Shown: positions 20,230 to 29,777 of the stretch, in pieces
Layout: each line of letters starts with the position of its first letter
Position numbering within the stretch: the stretch's first letter is position 1
Origin: Methylobacterium sp. E-045
Lineage (GTDB): Bacteria > Pseudomonadota > Alphaproteobacteria > Rhizobiales > Beijerinckiaceae
DNA length: 64,000 nucleotides
Assembly: GCF_022829685.1 (NCBI RefSeq)
Contig: NZ_JAKSYE010000054.1
Location: 1 to 64,000, forward strand
Direction of reading: 5' to 3'
The notes under the pieces: model-generated
Told to the model about the DNA's origin: nothing
Database searches by the model: none
Seen by the model: the letters and a program-made list of their open reading frames with translations, nothing else
Position numbers and translations under genes: made by a program

Positions 20230-21828
20230 ATGATCCGAGGTTCGATCATCTCGACCCCGAGCCGTCGCGATGGCGGCGCGAGGCTACTCGCCCTCGCCCT
20301 GTCCGCCATCGCCCTCGTCGCCGCTCAACCGGGCATGGCACAATCGCCTCAAGCGGGCGACAGGCCGCAGGAGCGGCGGACCACCGAGCCGCGAGGGCCG
20401 GAAGGACGCAAGCTTCCCTCCGACGTCACCACCGAGCACAGCGTCACCCTGCCGGATGGCCGCACCCTGCGCTTCACCGCCACCGCCGGCAGCCTGCCCC
20501 TGGTGGATGAGGGCGGAAAGCTCCAGGCGGAGATCGCCTTCATCGCCTATCGTCTCGCGGACCGGAGCGAGGCGACCCGGCCCGTGACCTTCGCGATCAA
20601 CGGCGGCCCCGGCGCGGCCTCGGCCTATCTCAATATCGGCGCGATCGGACCCTGGCGCCTGCCCCTCGACGGCACGAGCATCAGCCCGTCCACGCCCGTG
20701 AGCCTCGTCCCCAACGACGGCACGTGGCTGGATTTCACCGACCTCGTCTTCATCGATCCCGTGGGCACGGGATACAGCCGCGCGGCGGATGGCGACGCCA
20801 AGCGCTACTGGAGCGTCGATGCCGATGCGTCGGTGCTGTCCTCGGCCATCGCCCGATGGCTGCGCACAAACGACCGGATCGCTGCGCCCAAGTTCTTCGT
20901 CGGTGAGAGCTATGGCGGCTTTCGCGGGCCGCTCATCGCGGCAAAGCTGCAGGAGGAGATCGGCATCGGCCTGTCCGGCATGGTTCTCCTGTCGCCCGTC
21001 CTCGATTTCGCCTGGCTGCAATCGCCGCGCACGACCCCCTGGGGCCACGTGACGAAGCTGCCGTCCTACGCCGCCGGCGCCATCGAGCGGGCCGGGGGTA
21101 CGCCGAGTCGGAAGGCTCTGGCCGAGACCGAGGCCTATGCCACCGGCGATTATCTCGCCGACCTGCTCAAGGGCCCGTCCGACCAGACGGCTCTGGCACG
21201 GCTCGGCGACAGGGTGGGGGCCATCACCGGTCTCGATCCGGCCTTCGTCCGGCGTCAGGCTGGTCGCCTGAGTTCCAACAGCGTCCAGCGCGAGATCGGC
21301 GCGGAGGAGGGCCGTGTCGCCAGCGCCTACGATACCGGCATCACCGGATGGGATCCGGACCCGGCCGCGACCTTCTCCGGCTTCGAGGACCCGTTGCTCA
21401 CCGCGATGCAGGCGCCGCTGACGAGCGCGATGATCGAACTCTACGCCTCGAAACTGAACTACCGCGTGCCGGACCTGCGCTACGAACTTCTCAACGGCGC
21501 GGTCAGCCGGGGCTGGGGTTGGGGCGGCGGGCGCATGGCCCCGGAATCCCTCGGCGCCCTTCGCGGCGTCATGGCCCTCGACGGCAACCTGCGCGTCCTC
21601 GTGGCCCACGGCTTCACCGATCTCGTGACGCCGTACTTCGTCTCGAAGCTTCTGATCGACCAACTCCCGGCCTTCGGCGGCGACAGGCGGATCGACCTCG
21701 CGGTATATCCGGGCGGCCATATGTTCTATTCGCGGCCCGATTCCCGCGCGGCCTTCCACAAGGATGCCTCCGATCTCTACGCCGCTGCGCTGAAGGCGCG
21801 AGGCGGCACTGCGAAAGACGTGAAGTGA
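20230..21828 (+). CDS. S10 family serine carboxypeptidase
   Basis: The 532-residue product has a cleavable signal peptide (about residues 1-37, ending PGMA-Q), so it is exported. The S10 peptidase landmarks are NGGPGAAS at 124-131, the nucleophile Ser227 in GESYGG, an Asp in HGFTDLVTPYF and a His in GGHMFYSR. Bacterial members trim peptides from the C-terminal end. The start follows AAAGGGAGCC. Its stop overlaps the GTG of the next gene. Confidence 0.9.
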   Translation: MIRGSIISTPSRRDGGARLLALALSAIALVAAQPGMAQSPQAGDRPQERRTTEPRGPEGRKLPSDVTTEHSVTLPDGRTLRFTATAGSLPLVDEGGKLQAEIAFIAYRLADRSEATRPVTFAINGGPGAASAYLNIGAIGPWRLPLDGTSISPSTPVSLVPNDGTWLDFTDLVFIDPVGTGYSRAADGDAKRYWSVDADASVLSSAIARWLRTNDRIAAPKFFVGESYGGFRGPLIAAKLQEEIGIGLSGMVLLSPVLDFAWLQSPRTTPWGHVTKLPSYAAGAIERAGGTPSRKALAETEAYATGDYLADLLKGPSDQTALARLGDRVGAITGLDPAFVRRQAGRLSSNSVQREIGAEEGRVASAYDTGITGWDPDPAATFSGFEDPLLTAMQAPLTSAMIELYASKLNYRVPDLRYELLNGAVSRGWGWGGGRMAPESLGALRGVMALDGNLRVLVAHGFTDLVTPYFVSKLLIDQLPAFGGDRRIDLAVYPGGHMFYSRPDSRAAFHKDASDLYAAALKARGGTAKDVK

Positions 21829-22211
21829 CGAACGCCTCGCCTCGCCTGAGAATGGCCGCCGCGTATATCGCGAGCCTCGCTCTCCTCGGTGCCTGCACCA
21901 CCAGCGAGCGCGAAGCACCGGTGCGAGTGCCGGTTCCGGTCGCCGTCACGCCGTCCCCGTCGCCGAGCGTCACGGGGCCGGTCCTCAATGCCGATGGAAG
22001 CTGCAGTCAGGCCGCGCCGGGTACCGCGACCGTGATCGAACCCGGGATCGGCGAGTGCGATCTCGTCCGGCTCAAGGGAAAGCCCGCGACGGACGTGCTG
22101 GTCGGAGAGGGGCGTTCCGGCCGCGAGGTCCAGGTGCTCTACAGCGAGCCGGGCGCCAAGGAACTGTACTTCTTCGTCAACGGCCGCCTCGACCGGATCG
22201 TGAAATCCTGA
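21825..22211 (+). CDS. Small putative lipoprotein
   Basis: A 128-residue product with a lipoprotein signal: basic start, hydrophobic core and LLGAC with the lipid-anchored Cys24. The mature part has a proline-rich stretch (VPVPVAVTPSPSPS) and a compact C-terminal half ending FFVNGRLDRIVKS, with two cysteines that could form a disulfide. I chose the GTG that overlaps the S10 stop (GTGA) because it supplies the arginines of the signal; an ATG 27 bases later is possible. The family is not recognised. Confidence 0.75.
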   Translation: MTNASPRLRMAAAYIASLALLGACTTSEREAPVRVPVPVAVTPSPSPSVTGPVLNADGSCSQAAPGTATVIEPGIGECDLVRLKGKPATDVLVGEGRSGREVQVLYSEPGAKELYFFVNGRLDRIVKS

Positions 22212-22221
22212 TCCCGGCGGG

Positions 22222-23262
22222 TCAGTAGGCGGGCACCAGCCGGTCTTCCGGCAGGGGGGCGATCATCCGGAACCGCAGACCCTCGGCGTCATAGGCGATG
22301 ACGACTTCGGCATTGCATTGCTGCGCGAGGACGCGCTGGAGCAGCGTCGAGCCGAATCCCTTGCGCTCCGGCGGCTTCACGGGAGGGCCGCCGGTTTCCG
22401 TCCAGCTTAGATCGAGCACCCGCCCGGCCTCTCGCCGGTCGACGCTCCAGCGAACCGCGATCCGACCGGAGGGCAGCGACAGCGCGCCGTGCTTGGTCGC
22501 ATTGGTGGTCAGTTCGTGGATGGCCATGCCGGTGGGGACGGCGAGATCCGCGGCCAGTTCGATCGCCGGTCCATCGAGCACGATCCGGCTCGTGGTCGCA
22601 TCGTTGTAGTGACCGAGCTCGTTCTGAAGCAGTTCGCGCAAGGGGGCCGTCTGCCAGTAATCCTCGGTGAGCAGGTTATGCGTCTTGCCCAGCGAGACGA
22701 TCCGGTCCGAAAACGACTGATAGAACGTGTTCACGTCCTTGGTCGAGCGCGCGGTCGCTCCGAGAAGCCCCTGGACGGTGGCGAGCGTGTTCTTGACGCG
22801 GTGATGAAGCTCACGGATCAGCAGCGCCTGCCGCTCGTGCGTCCGCTGGCGTTCCTCCAGATAGGCCTGAACCTCGCGCTGCCGCCGCCGGGCCCGCAGG
22901 GCGGAGCGCACCGCATTCGCCAGCACCGCCGGGTGGAACGGCCGTTCCAGTACGGTCACGTTGCCCAGGAGTTCGGTCAACCGTACATCCGGCGAACCGC
23001 CGCGTGAGCTGAGCAGCACGAAGGGAAAGTCCGACCAGGGCGGCTGCCTTTCGACCCATTGGGCGATGGCGTTGCGGTCCCAGCGCAGCAAGGCTTCCTC
23101 GGTCATCACCGCGCAGGCGGCGCCATCGAGGCCGGCCACCAGGGCGTCGAGGGTCGAGATCGCCTCCGAGGCGATACCCACTTCCGCCAGAATCGCCGAG
23201 GCCACCGTCGCGTCACGTCCCAGGGGCGCGAGGATCAGGACGACCGGTTCAGGATGCGGCAT
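22222..23262 (-). CDS. HWE/HisKA_2-type histidine kinase with N-terminal pseudo-receiver
   Basis: The 346-residue cytosolic protein has three parts. Residues 5-120 fold-match a response-regulator receiver, but the phospho-acceptor position in the third strand (ACAVMTEEAL) has no Asp and the late Lys is Arg (VLERPF), so it is a pseudo-receiver. The kinase dimerisation segment follows, with the His pair at 153-154 in LIRELHHRVKNTL. The HWE-type ATPase domain has HELTTNATKHGAL and a GFGSTLL lid. Its ATG lies inside the end of the KaiC-like gene upstream (14-base overlap), implying joint translation. Confidence 0.88.
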   Translation of the reverse strand: MPHPEPVVLILAPLGRDATVASAILAEVGIASEAISTLDALVAGLDGAACAVMTEEALLRWDRNAIAQWVERQPPWSDFPFVLLSSRGGSPDVRLTELLGNVTVLERPFHPAVLANAVRSALRARRRQREVQAYLEERQRTHERQALLIRELHHRVKNTLATVQGLLGATARSTKDVNTFYQSFSDRIVSLGKTHNLLTEDYWQTAPLRELLQNELGHYNDATTSRIVLDGPAIELAADLAVPTGMAIHELTTNATKHGALSLPSGRIAVRWSVDRREAGRVLDLSWTETGGPPVKPPERKGFGSTLLQRVLAQQCNAEVVIAYDAEGLRFRMIAPLPEDRLVPAY

Positions 23263-24793
23263 CGCGTCCGGGCTCGTTCAGGGTCTCTCCATCCGCCCCA
23301 ATCCGTTCGACGAGGAGATTGTCGCCACTCCCGTCATAGGTGGGCACGCCCGTCAGAACGCCGCGGAATTTTTGCAGGGGCTCGCCGACCCGCAATCCGC
23401 CGGCATCGATCTTGAACTCGCGGATCGTGTCCTCGTGCGGACCGGTCCGCTTCTTGAGAACGGACAAGGCCCGGCGAACCCGGCCGCCGGCCTCGAAGAA
23501 ACGCAGCATCACGACTGTGTCGCTGACATAGGTCAGGTCAACCGGCGATTCCATTTTCCCCACCATGCCGTGCTGGGCGAGGATTAGGATCGTCACGACG
23601 CCCTGCTGGTTCAGGTAGGTGACGAGCTCGTGCATCTGCAAGACGAGGTGGGGCTGGCCGGCCATGGCGGTCATATAGCCGGTCAGGCTGTCGATGATGA
23701 CGATTTGGGCCGCGTCCTGCTCGACCGCCGTCCGAATGCGCCCCGCGAAATCGCCGGGCGATACGTCCGCGGGATCGATCTGCTCGATCTGCAGCGATCC
23801 GGCCTCGACGAAATCCACCAGGGGCATTCCCACGCTTCGGGCGCGTTGCAGCAGGATGCCGCGCGTTTCGTCGAAGCTGATGATGAGGCCGCGTTCGCCG
23901 CGGTCGAGGGCGGCCACCAGGTAGCTCATGGCGAGTGTGGATTTGCCGGCGCCCGATGGCCCTATGATGAGGCTCGTCGTTCCCCGGTCGAGGCCGCCGC
24001 CCAGAACCTGATCGAGTTCGGCGACGCCGCTTTCCACCGAGCCCGTTTCGAACCTGGATGAATGGTCGCTGGCAACCAGGCGCGGATGCACTAGGATGCC
24101 GCCCTTCCGGATGACGAAATCGTGATAGCCGCCCTGATATTCCGTGCCGCGCATCTTGATGACGTGGACGCGCCGCCGCGGGGCACCGTAGGCCGGCGTG
24201 ACCTGTTCGAGGCGAATCACGGCGTGGCTGATGGAATGCAGGTTGAGGTCGTCATGTTCGGCGCTGAGATCGTCGAGCATCAGCGCGGTCACGTCGTTAA
24301 GGAGGAAGTAGCTCTTCAGCGCGAGGACCTGGCGGCGGTAACGCAGCGACCCCTGTGACAGAAGCCTGATCTCCGACAGGCTGTCGAACACGACGCGGCT
24401 CGGCTTCACCCGCTCCATCTCGCTGAGAGCCATCCGCACGGTTTCGCCCAGTTCGAGGTCGGACGAATGGACAAGGCTCTGCTGCAGTTTCGAATCCAAG
24501 CTGAGTTCCGGTGGAACGAGCTCGTAGATCTCGATCCCTTCCAGCGACCAGCCATGCCGCTCGGACACGGACATCAACTCGCGGCGGCTCTCCGACAGGG
24601 TGATGTAGAGGCATGTCTCGCCCGTCGCGACGCCGTCGAGAAGAAACTGGAGGCCGAGGGTCGTCTTGCCGCTGCCGGGCCGTCCTTCGACGAGATGGGC
24701 GCGCTGGGCGGCGTACCCTCCCGACAGGATCGCATCGAGACCAGGAACCCCGGTGGAAATCGGCTGGGCGTCGTGGGGGGGGCTGGCTGACAT
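23249..24793 (-). CDS. KaiC-like double RecA-fold ATPase
   Basis: The 514-residue product has two tandem RecA/KaiC domains, each with a Walker A loop (GRPGSGKT at 37-44 and GPSGAGKS at 278-285) and Walker B (VVFDSLS and IVIIDSL). Length is close to cyanobacterial KaiC. At the catalytic Glu pair the first domain reads SE (67-68) and the second DE (308-309). The residues aligning with the clock phosphosites Ser431/Thr432 appear to be Thr421 and Tyr422. These alignments are from memory. The start at 24793 is preferred; an ATG at 24817 is also open. No kaiA or kaiB is present. Confidence 0.9.
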   Translation of the reverse strand: MSASPPHDAQPISTGVPGLDAILSGGYAAQRAHLVEGRPGSGKTTLGLQFLLDGVATGETCLYITLSESRRELMSVSERHGWSLEGIEIYELVPPELSLDSKLQQSLVHSSDLELGETVRMALSEMERVKPSRVVFDSLSEIRLLSQGSLRYRRQVLALKSYFLLNDVTALMLDDLSAEHDDLNLHSISHAVIRLEQVTPAYGAPRRRVHVIKMRGTEYQGGYHDFVIRKGGILVHPRLVASDHSSRFETGSVESGVAELDQVLGGGLDRGTTSLIIGPSGAGKSTLAMSYLVAALDRGERGLIISFDETRGILLQRARSVGMPLVDFVEAGSLQIEQIDPADVSPGDFAGRIRTAVEQDAAQIVIIDSLTGYMTAMAGQPHLVLQMHELVTYLNQQGVVTILILAQHGMVGKMESPVDLTYVSDTVVMLRFFEAGGRVRRALSVLKKRTGPHEDTIREFKIDAGGLRVGEPLQKFRGVLTGVPTYDGSGDNLLVERIGADGETLNEPGRDAAS

Positions 24794-24961
24794 CAACACG
24801 TCCGGTGGATACGGCATCGGCTGAACATAAGTTTCCGCGCCGTCCCTGTCCCCGATAAATCCGCCACAGTGCGAAATCATCCCATGCGACAGCGCCGGGA
24901 AACGGCCTTTGCAGATTGCCGCGTACCGCCTTATCAGACCGTTCCGTGACGCTGCGAGGGG

Positions 24962-26110
24962 GTGACCGATTCCGCTTCGCACCCTGCCAACCCGCCCGAC
25001 ATTCCGGAGTTCGGATCCCTTATGCGCGAACCGAACGCGATCGACTTCTGGCGCGGCCTCGCCCTCGTGACGATCTACGTGAACCACATCCCGGGCAACA
25101 CGTTCGAGCGCTACACCTATTCGCAATACGGCATCTCGGATGCGGCGGAACTGTTCGTGTTCCTGGCCGGATGGTCGATCGGGATCGCCACGCGCGGGCG
25201 CGACGGACAACCGGAACCACGCCTGAAGAGCGTCCTCCGCCTCCTCTCTCGCACCATCGAAGTCTACCGCGCTCAGATTACGACGATGGCGATCGCTCTG
25301 GCCATGATCGCCGGAACAGCTTTGATTCTCGACAACCCTCTTCTCCTCGAATGGCACAATGCCGGCGGCTTCTTCGCGGACCCTATCCAGACCACCGTCG
25401 GATTCGTGCTGCTCACGCATCAGCTCGGCTTCTTCAATATCCTGCCGCTCTATGTCGTGCTCCTGGGCATTGCACCCGTCTTCATCCTGCTGGCTCGGGT
25501 GAGCCGGATCGCGGCGCTCGGCCTGTCCTTCGCCCTCTATGCCGCGAGCCTCGTCTTCGAATGGAACCTGCCATCCTGGCCGGGGGAGGGGGATTGGTTC
25601 TTCGATCCCTTGTGCTGGCAGCTCCTGCTCGTACTCGGATTCGTCGGGCAGGATCTGAACCGCCGATCCGACACGCTCCGGCGCTGGTCGCGGCGGCTGA
25701 TGCCCTTGGGTGTCGTCATCGTCGTGCTCGGTATCGTTCTGTCGGTGTTCGACCTTAGGCCCGATCCGTTGCTCGTTCCCGATCCGCGCCTCGTCTTCTC
25801 CTTCGACAAGACCTACCTGTCGCCCGCCCGGCTCATCCATTTCATCGGGGTGCTGCTGGCCTTCCAGGGCGTCTACGCCCTCGTCATCCCGCATGTCGGT
25901 GCGGTCGGTCGATATTTGACGGGACTTGGTCGTAATTCACTGGCAGTCTTCTCCATCGGTTCGCTCCTGAGCCTTGCCGCACAACTCGTGCGGTTTTGGA
26001 CGGGGGGCGGCATCCTGGTGGATGTCGGCGTCATAGGATTCGGTTTGTTCGCTCTGGGCTTCACTGCATGGTTCGTCGAATGGCGCTCGCGCAAACCTCG
26101 GCACTCCTGA
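24962..26110 (+). CDS. opgC: OpgC-type membrane acyltransferase
   Basis: The 382-residue polytopic membrane protein has about ten helices and the OpgC family opening RxxxIDFWRGLALVTIYVNHIPGN, followed by YGISDAAELFVFLAGW with acidic and polar residues. In E. coli and rhizobia OpgC adds succinyl groups to periplasmic glucans; alphaproteobacterial relatives may decorate other polymers. A GTG at 24962 is the only start that keeps the MTDSASHPANPPDIPEF leader. An SGNH hydrolase gene overlaps its end by 43 bases. It is divergent from the KaiC-like gene. Confidence 0.85.
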   Translation: MTDSASHPANPPDIPEFGSLMREPNAIDFWRGLALVTIYVNHIPGNTFERYTYSQYGISDAAELFVFLAGWSIGIATRGRDGQPEPRLKSVLRLLSRTIEVYRAQITTMAIALAMIAGTALILDNPLLLEWHNAGGFFADPIQTTVGFVLLTHQLGFFNILPLYVVLLGIAPVFILLARVSRIAALGLSFALYAASLVFEWNLPSWPGEGDWFFDPLCWQLLLVLGFVGQDLNRRSDTLRRWSRRLMPLGVVIVVLGIVLSVFDLRPDPLLVPDPRLVFSFDKTYLSPARLIHFIGVLLAFQGVYALVIPHVGAVGRYLTGLGRNSLAVFSIGSLLSLAAQLVRFWTGGGILVDVGVIGFGLFALGFTAWFVEWRSRKPRHS

Positions 26111-27030
26111 TCTCCCTCGGCCTCGCTTCCCTGGGAATGATCGCCGGATCATCGCAGGCCGGGGCGGAAGGCGGCGCGACGATCATCTCACCGCCGACCG
26201 CGGCGGCGCCTGCTCCCGGCGGCGAGGCGTCGGAGGCCGTCGATGTGAGCCTGTCCCCCGAATGCCGGGTTCCTGGCTCGAAGCTCTACACCCTCGCCCG
26301 CTTGAGTTCGGTGAAGGCGGCGCTCAAGGAGAAGCGTCCGGTGCGGGTCCTCGCCATCGGATCGTCTTCGGCCGGTGCCGGAGCCTCGGCGACCTATCCG
26401 GTCAAGTTGGAGACGGCGCTGGAACGGTCGCTTCCCAACGTGGATGTGGAGGTCGAGAGCCGGGGCATGCAGGGCGAGATCGCCTCCGGCGCGGCGGAGC
26501 GCCTGCGCGGCATGGTGGCGGAGGTGGAGCCCGACCTCGTGGTCTGGCAGGTCGGCACCCACGATGCACTCGCCCGGGTCGATCTCGATGCCTTCGCGAG
26601 TGCCCTCGACGAAACGGTTCAGTGGATCAAGTCGCACGAGATCGACGTGGTGCTGGTCAATCCCGTTTATACCGCGTCGCTGGCGCAGGACGAGTATTAC
26701 AGCAGCATCGTCCGCAAGGTGCAGGAGGTGGCCTTGCGCGAAGGCGTTCCCCTGGTGCAGCGCTACGAGGCGATGCGCTACCTGTCCGGGAGCAGTGACA
26801 AGGGCGAAGCGCACATGCTGGGGCGTCAGTTTCGCCTCAACGACCTCGGTCTGCGTTGCATGGCCGAACATGTGACGCGGGCGATCACGCTTTCGCTGCT
26901 CCAGCCCGACCCGGCCGCGACGGGGACGGCCGGTTCACCGGCCCTGATCGTCGCACCGCCGAAGGATGCGTCGGTCAAGCCGCCGTCGCAGCCACGGAGC
27001 GACGGTGTGTCGGTTCAGGATAAACCGTGA
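26068..27030 (+). CDS. SGNH/GDSL-type hydrolase, exported
   Basis: The 320-residue product has a signal peptide (about 1-33, with a second possible ATG at residue 5) and a proline/alanine spacer. The SGNH fold has the block I serine in VLAIGSSSAGAGAS, a GMQGEIASG block II, the WQVGTHDA block III (normally GxND) and a late catalytic His uncertain in the DLGLRCMAEH region. Such proteins add or remove acyl groups on envelope glycans. The 43-base overlap with the OpgC-like gene strongly suggests a shared pathway. Confidence 0.82.
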   Translation: MVRRMALAQTSALLISLGLASLGMIAGSSQAGAEGGATIISPPTAAAPAPGGEASEAVDVSLSPECRVPGSKLYTLARLSSVKAALKEKRPVRVLAIGSSSAGAGASATYPVKLETALERSLPNVDVEVESRGMQGEIASGAAERLRGMVAEVEPDLVVWQVGTHDALARVDLDAFASALDETVQWIKSHEIDVVLVNPVYTASLAQDEYYSSIVRKVQEVALREGVPLVQRYEAMRYLSGSSDKGEAHMLGRQFRLNDLGLRCMAEHVTRAITLSLLQPDPAATGTAGSPALIVAPPKDASVKPPSQPRSDGVSVQDKP

Positions 27031-27206
27031 CGCGCACCGGCTCCGGCGCGCCGCGTTTCCGTTCGCCATCCCAACGGGCCTCGCCTTCCAGATCGGCGGC
27101 AGAACGAAACCGTAAAAGTCCCCGTATTGCGTGACCATGTCCGAGAACTGGCTCCCGTTTCCGGAATGAGGCACCAGGATCGGACTTCAGATCTCAGAGG
27201 GGCGAC

Positions 27207-28571
27207 GTGGGATTAGCGACGGACGGGACGACGAGGCGTACCCTCGGCGCGGCGATCGTCCGCTTCAGGACGTTCCGCGCAGGTGCCGCGGGGGCAGCCC
27301 TTGACGTCTTCGCCATCCGTATCGCGGCCGCCCTCTTCGCCTACGGGGCGCAGGTGCTGATGGCGCGCGTGATGGGGCGGACGGAATACGGTATCTTCGC
27401 CTCGATCTGGGTCTGGATCGCCATCCTGGGTCATTCCTCGACCCTGGGATTCGCCCAGGGCGCCTGCCGCTTTCTGCCCGCCGATCAGGCCAGGGGCGAC
27501 CTTGCCCATGTCTGTGGGTTCCTCATCGGGGGCGCATGGGTGACCGGTGCGTGCGCATGCGCCGTCGCATGCCTCGGTCTCGCGCTGGTCTGGATGCACG
27601 GTACCCTTCTCAACGGGCCGTATGCCGGGCCGTTGCTCCTCGCCGCGCTCGTGCTGCCGTTCTTCACCCTTCAGGATTATCTCGAGGGCGTCGCCCGCAG
27701 CCAGAACTGGGCGGTGCTCGCCATCGCGCCACCCTATCTCCTCCGCCAGGGGCTCATCATGGCGGCCATGCTGGGCGCGGTCGCCATCGGTGCACCCGCC
27801 GAGGCGTGGGTTGCGGTCGCCTGCACCCTGGCGGCCACGGGCATCGCCCTGGCGGTCCAGGCATGGATCGTGATCCTTCGTCTTCGCGCGATCCTGTCCT
27901 CGGAGATCCCGCGCTATCGTTGGCGGGCCTGGCTCCGCGCCTGCCTCCCGATCGGAGTGGCGGATCTCGCGCATTCGGCCTTCAATATGATCGACGTGGT
28001 CGTCCTCAGTATGCTGATGCCGCCGACGGCGGTGGGCCTCTACTTCGTCGCGACGCGGATCCAGCAATTCGTCCCCTTCGTGCAGTATGCGGCGTCCGCG
28101 GCCACCGCTCAGCGCTTTGCCGCCATCCATGCATCCGGGAATGGTGCGGGTCTGAAACGGTTCGTCCGCATCCAGGCTCGGCTCACCTTGGCCGCCACGG
28201 TGACGGTCGGTCTCATCATCGTCGCAGCGGGGCCATTCCTGCTCGCGATGTTCGGGCCGGAATTCGGCGGGAGCGTCCCGCTCCTTGCCGTGCTGGTGGC
28301 GGGTCATGTCGGCGCCAGCCTGTTCGGGCCCGGCGAGGATCTGCTGACCATGATCGATGGCGAGCGTCTCGGCGCCGCCATCACCCTGGCGATGCTGGCC
28401 GTGGCAGCCCTCCTATGTGTGGCCCTCGTCCCGGCGATGGGCGTCATGGGAGCCGCCATCGCCATGGCGCTGGCCACCGCCCTTCGCGGAGCTGGCATGG
28501 CGGTGGCGGCTTTCCTCGTGCACGGCATCGTCACGCCGGTCCTCCCGTTTTCCGGCCGCGCCCATTCATGA
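27207..28571 (+). CDS. Polysaccharide flippase-like membrane protein (MOP superfamily)
   Basis: The 454-residue protein has about 12-14 membrane helices and the family pattern of Wzx/polysaccharide transport proteins, starting with a helix around RIAAALFAYGAQVLMARVMGRTEYGIFA. Such proteins flip lipid-linked glycans across the inner membrane. The stop overlaps the ATG of the next gene as ATGA. With the upstream OpgC and SGNH genes this suggests export and decoration of a surface glycan. No glycosyltransferases are present, so the glycan is unknown. Confidence 0.85.
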   Translation: MGLATDGTTRRTLGAAIVRFRTFRAGAAGAALDVFAIRIAAALFAYGAQVLMARVMGRTEYGIFASIWVWIAILGHSSTLGFAQGACRFLPADQARGDLAHVCGFLIGGAWVTGACACAVACLGLALVWMHGTLLNGPYAGPLLLAALVLPFFTLQDYLEGVARSQNWAVLAIAPPYLLRQGLIMAAMLGAVAIGAPAEAWVAVACTLAATGIALAVQAWIVILRLRAILSSEIPRYRWRAWLRACLPIGVADLAHSAFNMIDVVVLSMLMPPTAVGLYFVATRIQQFVPFVQYAASAATAQRFAAIHASGNGAGLKRFVRIQARLTLAATVTVGLIIVAAGPFLLAMFGPEFGGSVPLLAVLVAGHVGASLFGPGEDLLTMIDGERLGAAITLAMLAVAALLCVALVPAMGVMGAAIAMALATALRGAGMAVAAFLVHGIVTPVLPFSGRAHS

Positions 28572-29719
28572 AAACGGACCTTCAAGGGGTGAAGGGTCGA
28601 CGCTCCGTCTCGATCGTGTCCTACGCGGACTTGGCCGCCGACCCCGATGCCTGGGACGCGCTGATGGGCCGGGCGCTCACCACGCATCCGCACTACAGCC
28701 GCCATGTGATGGCGGCCCACCGCATTGCGGGACTCGCCGATGCGAGCCTCGCCTTCGTTGCGGTGCGAGGGCCGGGCGGCCTCGATGCGCTGCTGCCCTT
28801 CGGATTCAAGCGCGATGTCAGCGGACTGGGATCGAAGGTGGCGCGGCCCTTCCTCTCGCCCTTCATCACGCAGACGAGCCCGCTCGTCGCCGACGACCCG
28901 GATCTGCCGGAGATTCTCGACTTGCTGGTGACGGGTCTGCGATCCGCCTCCGAGGGCCGCGTCTGGCGCTGGCCGCTGCTTCCCACCTCGACAAAGCTCG
29001 GTGGCGAACTTCTGGCAGCGATGGATCGCGCGGGCTGGCAGTACGGTATCGCCCACCGTTTCGAGCGGCCGATCCTGGAGCGCCGTACGTCACACGCCGC
29101 CTTCCTCGCAGGCCATCCGCACCGGTCGCGTATGAAGGATCTGCGCCGTCGCCATCGGCGCCTGTCGAAGCGTGGCACGGTCAGCCTCGATGTCGCCACT
29201 CACGGCCAATCCCTGCGCGATGCCGTCGCCGGCTTCCTCGCCCTGGAACGGGCGGGATGGAAGGGCAGGGCCGGGACGGCGCTGTCCTGTCGCCCGCAGC
29301 ACGAGGCTTTCGCGCGAGCCCTGTTCGCCGATGCGAACGGCCCGGTCGGCCTGCGCGCCGATACCCTTCGGCTGGACGGCCGTCCCCTGTCGATCAGCCT
29401 CGCCCTCCTGGCGGGCGGCACGGCCACCCTGTTGAAGACGACCTACGACGAGACCGAGCGTTCCAGCGCTCCGGGACTCGTGCTGGAGGCACAGATCATC
29501 GCGACGCTGCACGAGACGGAATTCGCCCGGCGCCTCGATTCGGCGACGCTGGCGGGCTCCGTCCTGGAGGATGTCTTTCCCGACCGGGAGACGATCTGCG
29601 AGATCGTCGCCGCCCCGAGCGGGGCGTCCCGCCTGTTCCCCGTCGATCCGCGCATTCGCCTCGCCATGATCGAACGGGACGCCAAGGCGCTGATCAAGCG
29701 GATTCTGGGCAGGCGCTGA
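28568..29719 (+). CDS. GNAT-fold acyltransferase of the BioF2/FemAB-like type
   Basis: The 383-residue soluble protein looks like the large two-lobe GNAT proteins linked to polysaccharide loci (Acetyltransf_6 type). It has the central [17 protein letters not shown] stretch, then [17 protein letters not shown], the [13 protein letters not shown] strand, and [20 protein letters not shown] as the acyl-CoA pocket. The acyl donor and acceptor are unknown. It is translationally coupled to the flippase by an ATGA overlap, supporting a role in modifying the exported glycan or its carrier. Confidence 0.82.
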   Translation: MKTDLQGVKGRRSVSIVSYADLAADPDAWDALMGRALTTHPHYSRHVMAAHRIAGLADASLAFVAVRGPGGLDALLPFGFKRDVSGLGSKVARPFLSPFITQTSPLVADDPDLPEILDLLVTGLRSASEGRVWRWPLLPTSTKLGGELLAAMDRAGWQYGIAHRFERPILERRTSHAAFLAGHPHRSRMKDLRRRHRRLSKRGTVSLDVATHGQSLRDAVAGFLALERAGWKGRAGTALSCRPQHEAFARALFADANGPVGLRADTLRLDGRPLSISLALLAGGTATLLKTTYDETERSSAPGLVLEAQIIATLHETEFARRLDSATLAGSVLEDVFPDRETICEIVAAPSGASRLFPVDPRIRLAMIERDAKALIKRILGRR

Positions 29720-29777
29720 CGCGCGGGCACAGCCGTGCTACTCGGCCGGTTCGGCACGCCAGACAGGAACCATCCGC

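Noticed and set aside
24794..25894. N-terminal extension of the KaiC-like gene
   Set aside because: The extra 360 residues lie antisense to opgC and are low in protein-like pattern; the family starts near 24793.
27536..29719. 727-residue open frame across the flippase and GNAT genes
   Set aside because: It reads out of frame through the flippase gene before joining the true GNAT frame. The ATGA overlap at 28568 fits two separate genes.
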